This document shows positions 1 to 11,079 of a DNA stretch of 64,000 bases, piece by piece. The stretch is taken from the NCBI GenBank assembly GCA_907163375.1, contig CAJQUW010016925.1, forward strand, positions 248,001-312,000. Direction: 5' to 3'. Both the position numbers and the translations under genes were made by a program. The notes under the pieces are model-generated. The model saw only the letters and a program-made list of their open reading frames with translations. It was not told the DNA's origin and searched no databases. Each line of letters opens with the position of its first letter. The first letter of the stretch is position 1. This stretch comes from Prostheceraeus crozeri (taxonomy: Eukaryota > Platyhelminthes > Polycladida > Euryleptidae).

Positions 1-438
1 CAGGTCATTTCCTATGATGTGCATGTGCTATTATCATGCATCTCATCGGCCATGTATGTGAGAATGTGGCTCAATGTGGATGAATTGGGTCAACATGTTG
101 GTGTTTGCCGACATTAAAAGGCTCTCGAAACCTAAATGTGTTCAGCTTTATAGACAGGGGGCATGAAAATGAAAGAAAATAACCTGAAGACATTCCATGC
201 CTTCGTACTTTTCGTTTAATCAGAGAAAACATAGAAAATTTCATTTCAGCCAAAAAGTTGCAATTTGCGTCCAATTGGATTTACATGTGTTTTTCATTGA
301 TCTTGTCTGACAAGAAGATGAACTCACTAGAACTCGGCAGACGTGCAGATTCGTAGTAGGCATAGGGTGTGCATCATTCTGTGAAAGTCTCATTTTCGGC
401 CTCGTTCCCTGCAGAAACTCGTTCTGACTGCCGGACTA
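1..438 (+). mobile_element. Harbinger-like foldback MITE, copy 1 (cut by window edge)
   Basis: This is the right part of a ~720-bp foldback element whose other copies lie at 7838-8561 and 58652-59371. The visible part holds the spacer (start to ~150) and the whole right arm, ending in CTGACTGCCGGACTA. The spacer runs in the same direction as in copy 2. The base triplet after the end is TTG rather than the TAA seen at the other copies. The element encodes no protein; open frames across it are chance. Assignment to PIF/Harbinger rests on the 3-bp TAA duplications of the other copies. Confidence 0.8.
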
Positions 439-990
439 TTGTTCTCGAAGTCGGGCAGTAAAGCTAACTGAGCTTTTGGTGGACTGCGTGTCAGTTAACC
501 TCTTGCCGAATTCGTTTTGTGAAAATCGAGGAATGAAGCAGTTCCCTTCTTTCGTTGAATCCAACTATCAACCACCAACAAGGAAAACGGTAACATCTCA
601 TTTGCGAAGTTTATATGAACAGTTTACAAGAAGGTGATAATCTATATAAAAGAAAATACTGATGACAATGCGTTGCCTTCGGATCTATGGTCAAATGTCA
701 ACATGGATACTTTCAAGACCATAACCCTGCATTTCATCACAATAAGTATGGAACTGAAACATATTTGTTTGGGTGTACGAAAGGTAGAGGACCGCCGTAC
801 GGCATCCGTCATCTCAGATTCGATTGATTATTGCCTCAATCACTTTGAAATTCAAAGCATTTTTAACTGCACCAATGACAATGCCAGCAATATGATCAAA
901 GGCATCACCATGAATCCTAAAATTCTATATAAGAGTGGGTGTTTTCTGCATCTGTTTGAGTGGGCCGTATATCTGAGTCTCGTTTAAAAG
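439..990 (+). mobile_element. hAT transposase remnant (ZBED-like), broken
   Basis: Two adjoining reading frames give a typical ZBED/hAT transposase segment. The first (about 450-632) contains QPPTRKTVTSHLRSLYEQ, the conserved stretch before the catalytic domain. The second (634-987) contains LHFITISMELKHICLGVR and NDNASNMIKGI, the latter covering the second catalytic aspartate region (usual form DNASNM). A frameshift near 630 separates them, and a stop follows at 988. The N-terminal BED finger and the C-terminal dimerisation domain are not visible. The piece directly follows the end of MITE copy 1. It is a dead fragment and not a host gene. No TIR was found. Confidence 0.75.
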
Positions 991-2326
991 CATCGTTGGA
1001 AGTCTTTCTGTGGCTAGTTTGAGCTACTACTGAGAAATGTAGCCCTTGCATCCCCCAAGATTGTAAATAATAACAGCATCGCTCTCTTCAAAAACTGTGA
1101 GGCTTTCACCGTAGAAGACGGGCGGCGAATGACGTTTTCTGATGAATCTTTTGGAACTCGATCCTCTATCTCCGCCCGACCCGTTCGAGAGCCAGCGATT
1201 TAACGGGAACAACTCGAAAATACTTCGCGAGATAAGTGAGGAACGCCACAAAATCTATAACATGGAACACACTCTTCCCATCAAGACATTGTAGTCAGCT
1301 GACGATTTCATATTTAGGCCTACTTGGACATCGTGAACGCGAAACTGATGAAAAAGCTGAAGCTGTGCACATTTCCAACACAGGTCCCGCTCATGAAGAC
1401 AGTGTTATCATCGCTCCATCATAAAACTATTCAATTGTTCGATCTTCGCTTGAGTTTAGTCCACACATGAACCCAATCGAAAATTCGAGAATTAGTCCAG
1501 TAATTGTTGATTGACCCTATTGTATAAGGAGTTCGTCCAAGCATAATCCATTGTCTTTTGCGGAATTGATGAGAACGAAAGACATTTTAGCATAACTGTC
1601 ACACAGTCTTTGGACATCAATGCCGCGTTGCATCAACCTTATGCTGCGAAATAGGGTCATCGTTCTAATTATTATTGCCTAATTTATTGTACCTGCATAT
1701 TGTCATTACATATACAAAACATGCGCATGGTTCCTATTCATTATTCAATCCGCTTGATATTTTTGAAAAATATGTTCTACAAGAATTGTATCACATTCAG
1801 AAATCATTAATACCGCTTTTAAGGTTTCATCTCCGAATTCAAAGAAGTTTACTAAAATTGGAAAATTCTGTGGGGTGATGCATCCATTTTGTCCAATTCT
1901 GTATGTAATAAATGCCGACAATGATATTGACCTTATCTAGAGAAATTGAAGTGTAATCAAAGAAAAACGAAGCAATTTGTAATTTTAATTAGTTTCATTT
2001 TCAAGACAAGTAATTTGAAATTGTAATCAAATACATTATATGAGCAATTGACAACCCTGGCTGTAGAACTGCTACGAGATGTATGTTGATCACAGTGTTA
2101 CCACCATTATTCAGAGAATTTGGTTTCTTCAATCCTTGCTGTTGCGCTTCATCGAGAGAATATCATTATAGTTTAAACACCTGAATAATCTTAAGCTGCT
2201 CGAATAACTCATTAAAGCTTCATTTGAACTATTTATGAATACTTTGAAATAAAAGCAGTTTCAGACAGTTTCCTGAGTGCCGTTCACAGAGTGCGCCTAT
2301 AGCGCACGAGACGATATCAATGGCAG
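991..2326. other. Unrecognised DNA
   Basis: No gene or repeat is recognisable. Part of it may be eroded hAT sequence continuing from the fragment before it, but no conserved motif supports this. The short open frames (for example 1675-1878) have no recognisable domain. Confidence 0.4.
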
Positions 2327-2397
2327 CATTACTGGTGTCATATCGATACAATAGTCATATTATTTATGAGATGTCTATTTCCGTCATTACTGGTGTC
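2327..2397 (+). repeat. Two copies of a CATTACTGGTGTC motif (site 1)
   Basis: The 13-base motif CATTACTGGTGTC occurs at 2327-2339 and 2385-2397. It occurs twice more at 5844-5856 and 5909-5921. The second copy here and the first copy at the other site share the longer context CTATTTCCGTCATTACTGG. The order of the long-context and short-context units is swapped between sites. Confidence 0.7.
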
Positions 2398-2430
2398 TGA
2401 AATCACTGATGCATAGACAGGTTTCTCTAA

Positions 2431-2489
2431 CAGGAATCGTTTATTCTCAGAAGTCGAAATATCGGACTTCTAAGAATAAACGATTCCTG
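2431..2489. repeat. Near-perfect hairpin
   Basis: Arms of about 25 bases pair around an 8-base loop: CAGGAATCGTTTATTCT on the left and its complement ending CGATTCCTG on the right, with about one mismatch. It lies just after the CATTACTGGTGTC motif pair. It could be the core of a small foldback element; no target duplication was identified. Confidence 0.75.
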
Positions 2490-2625
2490 AGAAAGCCGCA
2501 GGCAATTTTTTTCATCTACACCACTCCACGGATGGCCGAATTATCAAGTTTATAGGTTTCTCTAAGATATAAATGTTCCAATTTATAAATGAAAAACGCC
2601 ACAAAGATGTTGTTTGATGACATAC

Positions 2626-2667
2626 ATTCGCGAGGCCTTTCGTCCGGTTCTCGTCTGGCGAACACAC
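2626..2667 (-). ncRNA. Possible degenerate hammerhead-ribozyme-like motif, arm 1
   Basis: On the minus strand the arm reads TTCGC, then CAGACGA, then GAACCGGAC, GAAA, GGCC, TC, GCGAA. The TTCGC/GCGAA pair would form stem I around a CUGANGA-like core (U4 is A here) and GAAA, with a UC cleavage-type dinucleotide just before the 3' strand of stem I. PLE terminal regions are known to carry minimal hammerhead ribozymes, so the position fits. Stem II is weak and core position 4 deviates, so this copy is probably inactive, or the likeness may be chance. Confidence 0.35.
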
Positions 2668-2901
2668 CGGAATGACTTTACATGCATTGATCAATCAATT
2701 TAACTGAACATGAACATGTTGCATAAATGTACATGAGCTTGACATAGACATCTCTACTAAAAGCGGGCTACACCAAACAATGGAATCGAAGACAGACAAA
2801 CGAAAGCAAAGACAATAAAAATTACCACGTTAAAGACAAAGTCAGGACGGAATCTTTCTCTGTACATAAATCGGGGTTGAAATACTTAATAACAAGGACC
2901 T

Positions 2902-3750
2902 CTAATATGCGCAGGAAGCCATAAAATACTGGGAGCGGTACAATACTGTGAAACGGTCACGAGCACCCGAAACATCTAATGAGCACACTTGGAGATGGCG
3001 AGTAATAGCACTCGCAGGAATGCGTGTAGAACGCGGCGGGCACTTGGCATCAGAGAAGATCCAGCGCGGCAAATGCTCACCAACTTTCTCTCGCAGACAT
3101 CTCCTGGTTCTCCCCACGTACTCACATCCGCAAACACATTTGTATTTGTAAATAACATTAGAGGTGGAGAGTTCCGGGAGTTTGTCTTTGAGAGATCGTA
3201 TAGAGATACGACGCGTTGAAAACAAAACACGCAGCTCCAGAAATGAACACACTGACAGAACCGAACGAAAAGAACGACGAAAATGTGCGGCCGTCTTGTC
3301 ACCAATGAAGGGCAGGGTCAAGTACACACATTTCTTGGCTGGCCCAAACACAACAGGATCAGGAGGTCGAGGCAACTGACCGCACCTTTTCACAAAAGAA
3401 GGAGGAGAGCCATTACTCTCCAAAACAGTATGAACCTTCTTGATCTCTTGATCTACATTATCAGCAGTACCGATGCGAAAAGCCCTGCTGACAAGAGATC
3501 GAACAAGATTGATTTTGTACACTACAGGAACAAAACTGTAAAAATGAGTGCACAATCCACTCCAAGATGGTTTCCTGTAAACATATGGTTTCTTGCGCAT
3601 ATTAGAGGCCCTTGTTATTAAGTATTTCAACCCCAATTTATGTACACAGAAAGATTCCGTCCTGACTTTGTCTTTACCGTGGTAATTTTTATTGTCTTTC
3701 TTTTCCTTTGTCTGTCTTCGATTCCATTGTTTGGTGTAGCGCGCTTTCAT
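2902..3750 (-). CDS. Penelope-like element C-terminal half: post-RT region and GIY-YIG endonuclease
   Basis: An uninterrupted 282-residue frame. Residues ~54-92 match the conserved PLE segment after the reverse transcriptase (VYRKPSWSGLCTHFYSF, then a LVSRAFRI-type motif). Residues ~125-215 form the Cys/Pro-rich linker. Residues ~218-250 carry the GIY-YIG-type nuclease core: NVIYKYKCVCGCEYVGRTRR, then LREKVGEHLP, with the YVGRT strand and the catalytic-type Arg. The true element ORF would start further upstream within a reverse transcriptase that is not present; the first methionine here is just the first in frame and lies inside the inverted arm. In life this protein would be a nuclear endonuclease/RT for target-primed integration. 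This copy cannot be autonomous. Confidence 0.8.
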   Translation of the reverse strand: MKARYTKQWNRRQTKEKKDNKNYHGKDKVRTESFCVHKLGLKYLITRASNMRKKPYVYRKPSWSGLCTHFYSFVPVVYKINLVRSLVSRAFRIGTADNVDQEIKKVHTVLESNGSPPSFVKRCGQLPRPPDPVVFGPAKKCVYLTLPFIGDKTAAHFRRSFRSVLSVCSFLELRVLFSTRRISIRSLKDKLPELSTSNVIYKYKCVCGCEYVGRTRRCLREKVGEHLPRWIFSDAKCPPRSTRIPASAITRHLQVCSLDVSGARDRFTVLYRSQYFMASCAY

Positions 3751-3885
3751 TAGAGATGTCTATGTCAAGCTCATGTACATTTATGCATCAGGTGACATGT
3801 TCAGTTAAATTGATTGATCAATGCATGTAATATCATGTTCATGTTCAGTTAAAATGATTCATCAATGCATGTAAAGTCATTCCGG

Positions 3886-3925
3886 TGTGTTCGCCAGACG
3901 AGAACTGGACAAAGCCCTCGCGAAT
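3886..3925 (+). ncRNA. Possible degenerate hammerhead-ribozyme-like motif, arm 2
   Basis: This is the inverted partner of the motif at 2626-2667: TTCGC, CAGACGA, then GAACTGGAC, an eroded GAAA segment, and CTCGCGAATG. The stem I strands are conserved between the arms while the core has diverged. Same caveats as arm 1. Confidence 0.3.
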
Positions 3926-3964
3926 GTATGTCATCAAACAACATCTTTGTGGCGTTTTTCATTT

Positions 3965-4332
3965 ATTATTTGTGCAAGGGGACTGCTTTCTTCAATAAAT
4001 GTCCCACTCGATATCAAAGGAAAAGTACAGGCTCCAATTCAACAGATCATTTCATATCCAGCCGTCTCAGCTCACTGACGCATTCGAAGCAATAAATTTT
4101 GAACAATTTATTGACAAATCCAAACACATTTTCAGAATATGAAAATCAATATGCAGGCAGTTGATCAGATGATGTGATGATAATTTATTCAAATGTGCAA
4201 GATAACAGCATTGTTGTTTTTATCTTCTGGCAATACAAAATTTACCATCGCACAAAAAACTGGGCGTAGATGCTTTGAAATTGTCCACTTTTTTTGCTCC
4301 AATCATGACATAACGAGAATCAATTTCCAACA
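3965..4332. other. Unrecognised DNA
   Basis: AT-rich sequence between the Penelope arm and the 848-bp MITE. I see nothing in it. Confidence 0.4.
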
Positions 4333-4340
4333 TTTTATGG

Positions 4341-5188
4341 CATAGAGTAGGGATATATATAGGTAGAGTGTCGACTCAAAAAAGGTATCTGTATACAGTG
4401 AAAACATTTATATGAAAAGATTCAGTTTTTTTCGGAGATAACGCTCCGGTGGCCAAAAATTATTTGAGCAGTTTTAAAAAGGTCAAAATTTTGCAAATTT
4501 TTATACTTACGAGATGACGCCCCTATATAAGTAGTATGAAACAAGTTGGATATCAAAAAGGAATGAATATTTGCTAACAAGCATCTGAACGGAAATTAAG
4601 CTGATTATCAAAGGGAATTTCATGAACCGCATTATAAAGGAAGTCTTCATGAAAAATTCGCGATATTATTCGTGCTTTCTTGGTTGAAATTTCAAGTTTT
4701 GAATTCAATTTTTGCATGGCATGATTTTATGATTCACTAAATTCATGTTTCACTTCTTGAATCTGAACACTGATGTGGACCCATTTATATCTTTCAAAGT
4801 TAATTGAAATCATTGTCTTTGATTATGTGATTTTTCTCTGCCAGTGGCAGGTTGCCTGTGAAATGATCACGCTTAAGAAAACGCTCTCCAGGTTGAGCAT
4901 GAAAGTAATAGGAACCCATGGAATTGCTAACTTAGCAAACATTAGATCTCCAAGGCTGTCATGACATTGAGAATCTGTAAAATACCATCATTTCTTCTGC
5001 ATTACAATCTAGATCAGTCGAATTCCTTGGCAATTTCTTCAAAACTGCATGAATGTGCATATCTCACATTTGGAAACAATTCCGACTGTGTCCCCTCGAG
5101 TTTATTTAATAAAATCGAAAGTGTATACACTTTGCGGATTTAATAAATGCGGAGTTACCACTCTACCTAATATACTATCTACTCTATG
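4341..5188. mobile_element. 848-bp MITE, copy A, with 8-bp TSD TTTTATGG
   Basis: The element starts CATAGAGTAG and ends CTACTCTATG. The imperfect terminal inverted repeats run about 30 bp and continue as TAGGTAGAGTG on both sides. It is flanked by a perfect 8-bp duplication, TTTTATGG, at 4333-4340 and 5189-5196. A second copy with a different 8-bp duplication lies at 51867-54247. There is no coding capacity. An 8-bp duplication points to the hAT superfamily, although the TIR does not begin with the common CAG; Merlin or P families are alternatives. Confidence 0.9.
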
Positions 5189-5196
5189 TTTTATGG

Positions 5197-6973
5197 ACTC
5201 TCACTTGAAAAAGAACTTGTCTTCGATGTTTTCAATCATTTCAAACCCTAGAATGTACAATCTATACAGAATTATTAATTCGAGTAATGAGCAAAATTCA
5301 ATGGTCTGTCGTCAATATCTCTTGGCCACGCTCTTTCGATGTAGATGCTCTGTTCCTATTTATTAGCAGTAACTCTCTTTATAATTTGACGTTATCAGCG
5401 ACCTGAGACATTGTTCAGCAAATCAAATTCTATATTGCTAATGCTAAATTTTCATGTAGAACAGAGGAAATACACTGTGAAAGGTTGTACGCAGTGATGC
5501 ATGATTACTGCAACTAACCAATATTTTGATCAAGATGAAAATTCATGCAATTCATGGTTTGAAGGAAAATATGTAAAAGAAGCCATCTCGCATCGATCTC
5601 AAATTGTTCATCAAAGACTCGTCAGCATGTGATGAGCACAATGATGAAACGAAAACAGAAGTAAAAGAAATACAACTCAATCGAAATGTGTTAGAGTGCT
5701 TAGTAAGTGGAAAAACATAAGATTTCCACATGTAGTGCTGGAGTTTGATAAATGCCTTGTGTTCTTTGATAATTTTACGTTGTTTAGATACGTGTCTATT
5801 TATAGCTACAGCAGAAGAAGTCACCTTTGATGGCTATTTCCGTCATTACTGGTGTCTTTTTGCATTGGTTGCATAGGAAGAAATTTTGAGTTATATATGA
5901 CGAAGCGACATTACTGGTGTCAAATATCACAAATAATACAACTTCTCAAAATAATAAAAGCGGATCTGAGAAGACATGTTCGGTGAATGTAAGATATCTA
6001 CACTGATACTGAATTCTAAAATTGAATTTTGAACAATCATTACATTACGATTGTTGTTATGATAGTGCAGGTGCATGCATTGATTACATACGTATACTGC
6101 GTGCAACTTAACTGCATCTTATTATGTTTTACCGATTTTTGCTTTATCAATGCATCCATATCGCAGTTTGTTCAACGTAATTTTTTCTAGTTGCTGGTCA
6201 TAGCTTAATTACACCGTTTGTGTTTAGAAGTAATGAATGTTCATGCGCGATCTTTGATGAAAATAGCAATAATATTCTACATAAGCTGAGGCGCTAGATT
6301 CTTGAAGAGGAGATCACATGTCCAGTATTTATTTTGTCGCTAGTGAACAAAGCTGGTTTTGCCGGCGACATAATTTTGAATTCGGCTCACAATTTCATTT
6401 TTGTAGCATATCAACATTTCGTTTGCGTGTAGTTTTTTTGACAACTATTGACGAATTATCACCGAGATTATGTTTTTTATTGATTGATAGTTATACTTAG
6501 AACGGCAGAAAAATAGGATATTACAAAAGTACAAAAATAAAGTCTTTTATTCTGAAGAATGTTATAAAATATCAAAAAAACCATGCCTTACTAGGTGCCG
6601 CCTTTTACGGCACCTGCCTTGATCATACCTGCCAATCTCAACAAGATTATATCATAACCCTAATTTTCTGCAAAATTGAAAAATAGAAAATTAAGAATCT
6701 GCTTCCAATTTTTCACCAGTATCGAGATATAATGCGCCAGGAATCCGAAAAAGACACGATGCCGCAATAGTTACCTGCCAAATGAAAGTGGAGATCAAAC
6801 CTGGCCTATTGATGCACCTCGAACAAGGGCGCCTTGCGGGTAGAAATTTGAGATTGAAGTGTTTAATTTTCTTCAACATTGGAATTAACACTAAACCTCT
6901 TAGTCAAAGTAATTTGTCAATGGGCAACAGATCAGATAGCGATGCACTTTGCTTGCCAGATCTGGTAGGACAG
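5197..6973. other. Unrecognised DNA with a second CATTACTGGTGTC site
   Basis: Apart from the motif copies at 5844-5856 and 5909-5921, no feature is recognisable. A minus-strand open frame at 5552-5824 (90 residues) has no recognisable domain. The motif context (CTATTTCCGT before the first copy) matches the site at 2327-2397. Confidence 0.4.
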
Positions 6974-6981
6974 GCCTATAG

Positions 6982-8578
6982 CAGGGTTCCGCAAACTATG
7001 AACCCTTATCAGCCAAATTCAGGTAAATGCTTTTCGTTCCAGCCGCATTGTAGAATTGTCATCCTCTATATTCATTTCATTTGCGCCATTCAGTTATCGG
7101 ATCCCCGAACTGTAGATTTCATTATTTATTAGATTTTAAACAAACCAAAAGATTTTATTAGATTTAAGTGTTCATTAGACAGAAAACAATCATTGATTGA
7201 ACGAACGAATCATAATTGATTACAGAAAGAAAGAATATCGATGTGATGGATGCGCTTGAATTTCACAACAACGTTTATTGTAATTTAGTTCGAATTTTAT
7301 TACCACAGCTTTGATTAAATCCGAAATGTGCTCGCATGAAAGTCAATTTCTGTGTTTATTTTTTTACATGATTAAGAGACGAAAATGTTTGTTCGTATGC
7401 AAATGTGGATCCAAACATGGAACTGACAATCGTGCTGACATTGCGCAGATTGCTGGGACGAACTTTTTCCAGAATTGGCTCCAAACTGCGGCGCTTTCGT
7501 TTAAATACGTCATTTGCATGCAATTCAATCAGCTCCTATTGACATTGTGGCAGAGCTTCCGGAGATACAAATGGCGCATATACGATCAATGCATCTGATT
7601 GAACCAGCCATGGATCAGTCAGAAGAGTAAAGAATAATTTCTGGGATCTAAATTCATTGAATCTTGTTTTAAATTCAGATTCCAACGATTCGATGCAATC
7701 GATAAATAAATTCAGACCTCTTAATTCCCACTTCTGATTGAAATGAAGGCAATGAGAATTCATAAATCAGACGTTCCGGCCTCAAAACCCAAATGTTTGG
7801 ATTGAGTCAACCGGCCGCATGCGGCCGAAAGAACTAATAGTCTGGCAGCCAGAACGAGTTTCTGCAGGGAACGAGGCCGAAACTGAGACTTTCACAGAAT
7901 GATGTACACCCTATGCATGCTACAAATCGGCACGTCTGCCGAGTTCTAGTGAGTTCCTCTTCTTGTCAGACAAGATCAAAGAAAAACACATGTAAATCCA
8001 ATTGGACGGAGATTGCATTTTTTGGTTAAAATGAAATTTTCTATGTTTTCGCTTATCAACTGGAAAGTATTAAGTATAGAGTCATAATTTTTGACATGAC
8101 ATGTCTTCAGGTCATTTCCTATTATGTGCATGTGCTTTTATCATGCTTCTGATCGGCAATGTATGTGAGAATGTGGTTGAAAGTGGATAAAGTTGCTCAA
8201 AATGTCTGTGTTTGCCGACATTAAGAGGCTCGCCAAATCTAAATGTGTTTAAATTTATAGGGGGTGCATGAACATGAAAGGAAATAACCTGAAGACATTC
8301 CATGCCAAACATTATCACTCTGGGCTTAGTACTTTTCGTTTAATCAGAGAAAACATAGAAAATTTCTTATTAACCAAAAACTGCAATCTCCGTCCCATTG
8401 GATTTACATGTGTTTTTCTTTGATCCTGTCTGACAAGAGGATGAACTCACTAGAACTCGGCAGACGTGCCGATTCGTAGCATGCATAAGGTGTACATCAT
8501 TCTGTGAAAGTCTCACTTTCGGCCTCGTTCCCTGCAGAAACTCGCTCTGGCTGCCGGACTATAATTTGCGGAACACTG
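6982..8578 (-). mobile_element. Charlie-like hAT element, 1.6 kb, broken, carrying a nested MITE
   Basis: The terminal inverted repeats are CAGGGTTCCGCAAACTAT on the left and the complement of CAGTGTTCCGCAAATTAT on the right. They are flanked by 8-bp duplications GCCTATAG (6974-6981) and GCCTATAT (8579-8586), which differ at one base. The minus strand between ~7763 and ~7300 keeps the C-terminal part of a hAT transposase of the GTF2IRD2/ZBED5 type. It contains ESLESEFKTRFNEFRSQ, then an ELIELHAND-type segment, then MFGSTFAYEQTFSS, which is the dimerisation motif. A frameshift near 7535 splits it. The rest of the transposase is missing, so this is an internally deleted, dead copy. MITE copy 2 (7838-8561) sits 17 bp from its right end and is therefore younger. 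Confidence 0.85.
7838..8561 (+). mobile_element. Harbinger-like foldback MITE, copy 2, with TAA TSD
   Basis: A 724-bp element that is almost entirely a foldback: two arms of about 280-300 bp (from TAGTCTGGCAGCCAGAACG inward to a TCTTCAGGTCATTTCC segment) flank a spacer of ~130-150 bp that defines orientation. TAA lies on both sides (7835-7837, 8562-8564), the TWA-type duplication of PIF/Harbinger elements. It is inserted near the right end of the hAT element 6982-8578. It is non-coding. Confidence 0.9.
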
Positions 8579-8586
8579 GCCTATAT

Positions 8587-11060
8587 GCTACTGCTTTTAA
8601 ATAAAATCAAATGGAGTCTACTGCTGCAGCTCATATTGAGTAGCCTACTCTTTGTGAAGCAGAAGTAGAAGGCTATGCCCTACAGATCAATCCTTCCTTC
8701 ACTTAATTAATTCCAAATTTCAACTTGTAAAATAATTTTTAAAAAAATCCTCGGAAAAGGACTACTCTGTAAAAGCCACTATTGAAGAATTGTAAATAAG
8801 TTTATCGTAGAATCGCCTATGTAGTGAATTCACAAAATGTGTAATCATTTGTCCACATAACTTAAGAATAATGTAGGTAGATTAAATTCAATGACATCAT
8901 GATTTTACTTTCGCGATCAATTGTAGCTCAATTGTAGCCGATCAGGAAATTGAATGCATGACCATTTCGCATTCTAGACCATTCTAGATATTTTGAGCTA
9001 GTTTAGGCCATTCCCAGCCGTAATGATTAGCCCTTGTAGGTCGAAACGCAGAGTCTACGGCTGCCGAGAAATTGTTGGGCTTAAATTGTTCAAGTCTGAG
9101 GACATCTTTCTATTCATTGCCCAGGCGAACTGGCATTCTGCAATCCTAATGATTATTAGCCGCATGACAGAGACAGGATAAGTAAACGCAGAGCAGCCTG
9201 TTGTGCAGCCCTTCAGCTTGTTCAGTCATTCTATATATCTGAAGCTAGTTTGAGCCATTCCGAGATGTACTGACCCCAAAAGGAAGCAATCCAAGAGGTG
9301 AGAACTTTGATATTGTTCTCATTTCTTTATTCATAGGTCATATTTTGGAACTTCTAACTTATCGATCAATATCGCATGACAAATGACGACATAACTTAAT
9401 TCAATGAATGAATCATGAGAGCCACAAATCTATAAATTGAAACTTGAGAATCTAAAACATGCACTTGCTATACTGCCTCTCAATTAAATCCTTGTTTTCC
9501 TCAACAACCCATTTTCAGACATGGAGAATTTACATTTGTTCAACAAACAGGACGTTTCTTATTAGAGAACAGGGATAGAACTCAGACATTTCGGAAGGGT
9601 ATGAGTGTGACGCTTATCGCGACATTTGGTTTGTTAATCTTGCTGGAGTCAAAAAGCTCCGCCACAATATCTTAACACTCGATGAGATGTAAATGGCGTC
9701 ATCGTGTAATAACAACATGTTTTATCGCAGACAAATCCCTTATCGCTTTTATTTTTGGGTGAATTTTCTTTTAGAGATTACGGTCAGTCTGCTGCGAAAT
9801 ACTTGAGAAATTTGAAACTTGATTTGAGACATGAAATTCGTCGTTTGAGAATGAGCTCAACTTCCTCGCAGTTTCAAAGTCATTGCATGTTTAGCTGCGC
9901 AACATATCCTTATTTTGCGGTGACTATACTCATCCTCGGAGGACAGAAAACAAATGAATCAAGCCTGTTGACACAGGCGGTCTTGCCCCCTTGAGGTAAT
10001 AATTGCTCACCTCTTGAGAATAATTATTGAAATAGCGCGTACAAATATCAAGGTAAAAATGTCATAACCAAATATCAGCATATGATGGCATCAAAAAAAT
10101 TCAAATATAATGATCAATGTATCAACAAACTAACATGCGACTTGTATGTTCTGCCCAACATCTCCATGCATCATATTTTAATTTCACGCATCAGTAACTT
10201 GTCGCTGAAACGTTTTCGCTTGCTGCGAGCAGCGACGGCCTCAATAAAATACATTTGCCTATCTTGCTGATCACTGTCATTGTCTTTGCAGCATTATGAT
10301 AATGGTAAACAAGAAATTAAGCTAGACGTGTCGTATGCATCTCCCTCATTCTAAGTCATGACTCAGCGCTGACATCAACCCTGAGTGATGACTTGTGGTG
10401 GACGATAGGAAAATGGAATCACACGTAAACAGGGGAAGTATTCAATACCCCTTTGAAATCACGATGACCCCCTCTGAATATTTGGTCTGGCTACAGCGGT
10501 GAAAAGAATAGTATAACATGCAAAGTAATATTCAATTCAACCTGCATAGGGTAGGAAGAAGTCAAAGATTCCATTATCTTACAGCAAAATTTAAGATTTA
10601 TCAACGTAGCGTGAACATGTAGATCTGATTGATGACATTAGCCGAAGCAATATTTGATGTCGAATATAGCACCCCAAATATCACCAGCTCTATCCTTTGG
10701 TTTTAGCTTTTCCCCCCAGGTGTGTTCCCGAACTATTCATTGAGAGTTTGCTGTACAAGTAGCAAAAACATTGTAAGAGATGAGCTTGGTTGCCTACATC
10801 ACACGATGTTAATTGGTGCTGCGCGATGATGAGGATTGTGAGGCATTGGGTTTCTAGATATCTTTACAATGGCTATTTAGCAAAAAAAATTCGATCTGAA
10901 TTTCCTGAGCACATGAGTAGGTGCTCCCTTTGTTAGTTGCGCATTCACGACTGCTTTAATATAATTAATTTATAGACTATAATTGATCATATAAGCCATT
11001 TTCTCCTTTCAGCAACTCAAGGTCTTCACATAGTTTACATTCATTTATTCTCAGTATTTC
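8587..11060. other. Unrecognised DNA, 2.5 kb
   Basis: I found no gene, RNA or clear repeat. Open frames at 9755-9994 and 10082-10270 are short and resemble nothing known to me. Confidence 0.4.
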
Positions 11061-11079
11061 TGAGAAACAGATCGCCGAT

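Larger units (their letters stand above)
2587..3964 (-). mobile_element. Penelope-like element piece flanked by ~340-bp inverted arms
   Basis: A minus-strand Penelope-like retroelement fragment with its own 5' region repeated in reverse at its 3' end. The left arm covers about 2587-2922 and the right arm about 3605-3964; together they could fold into a stem of roughly 340 bp with minor differences. The right arm also holds an internal ~45-bp duplication (around 3795-3880) containing CAATGCATGTAA. The central part codes for the C-terminal half of a PLE polyprotein. PLEs are known to occur with long terminal repeats in direct or inverted orientation, so this may be an inverted pLTR-type arrangement or a foldback formed during integration. 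The element is 5' truncated and lacks the reverse transcriptase core. Confidence 0.75.

Noticed and set aside
2948-3621. Plus-strand and alternative-frame open frames over the Penelope fragment
   Set aside because: Antisense shadows of the minus-strand PLE frame, which alone shows conserved motifs.
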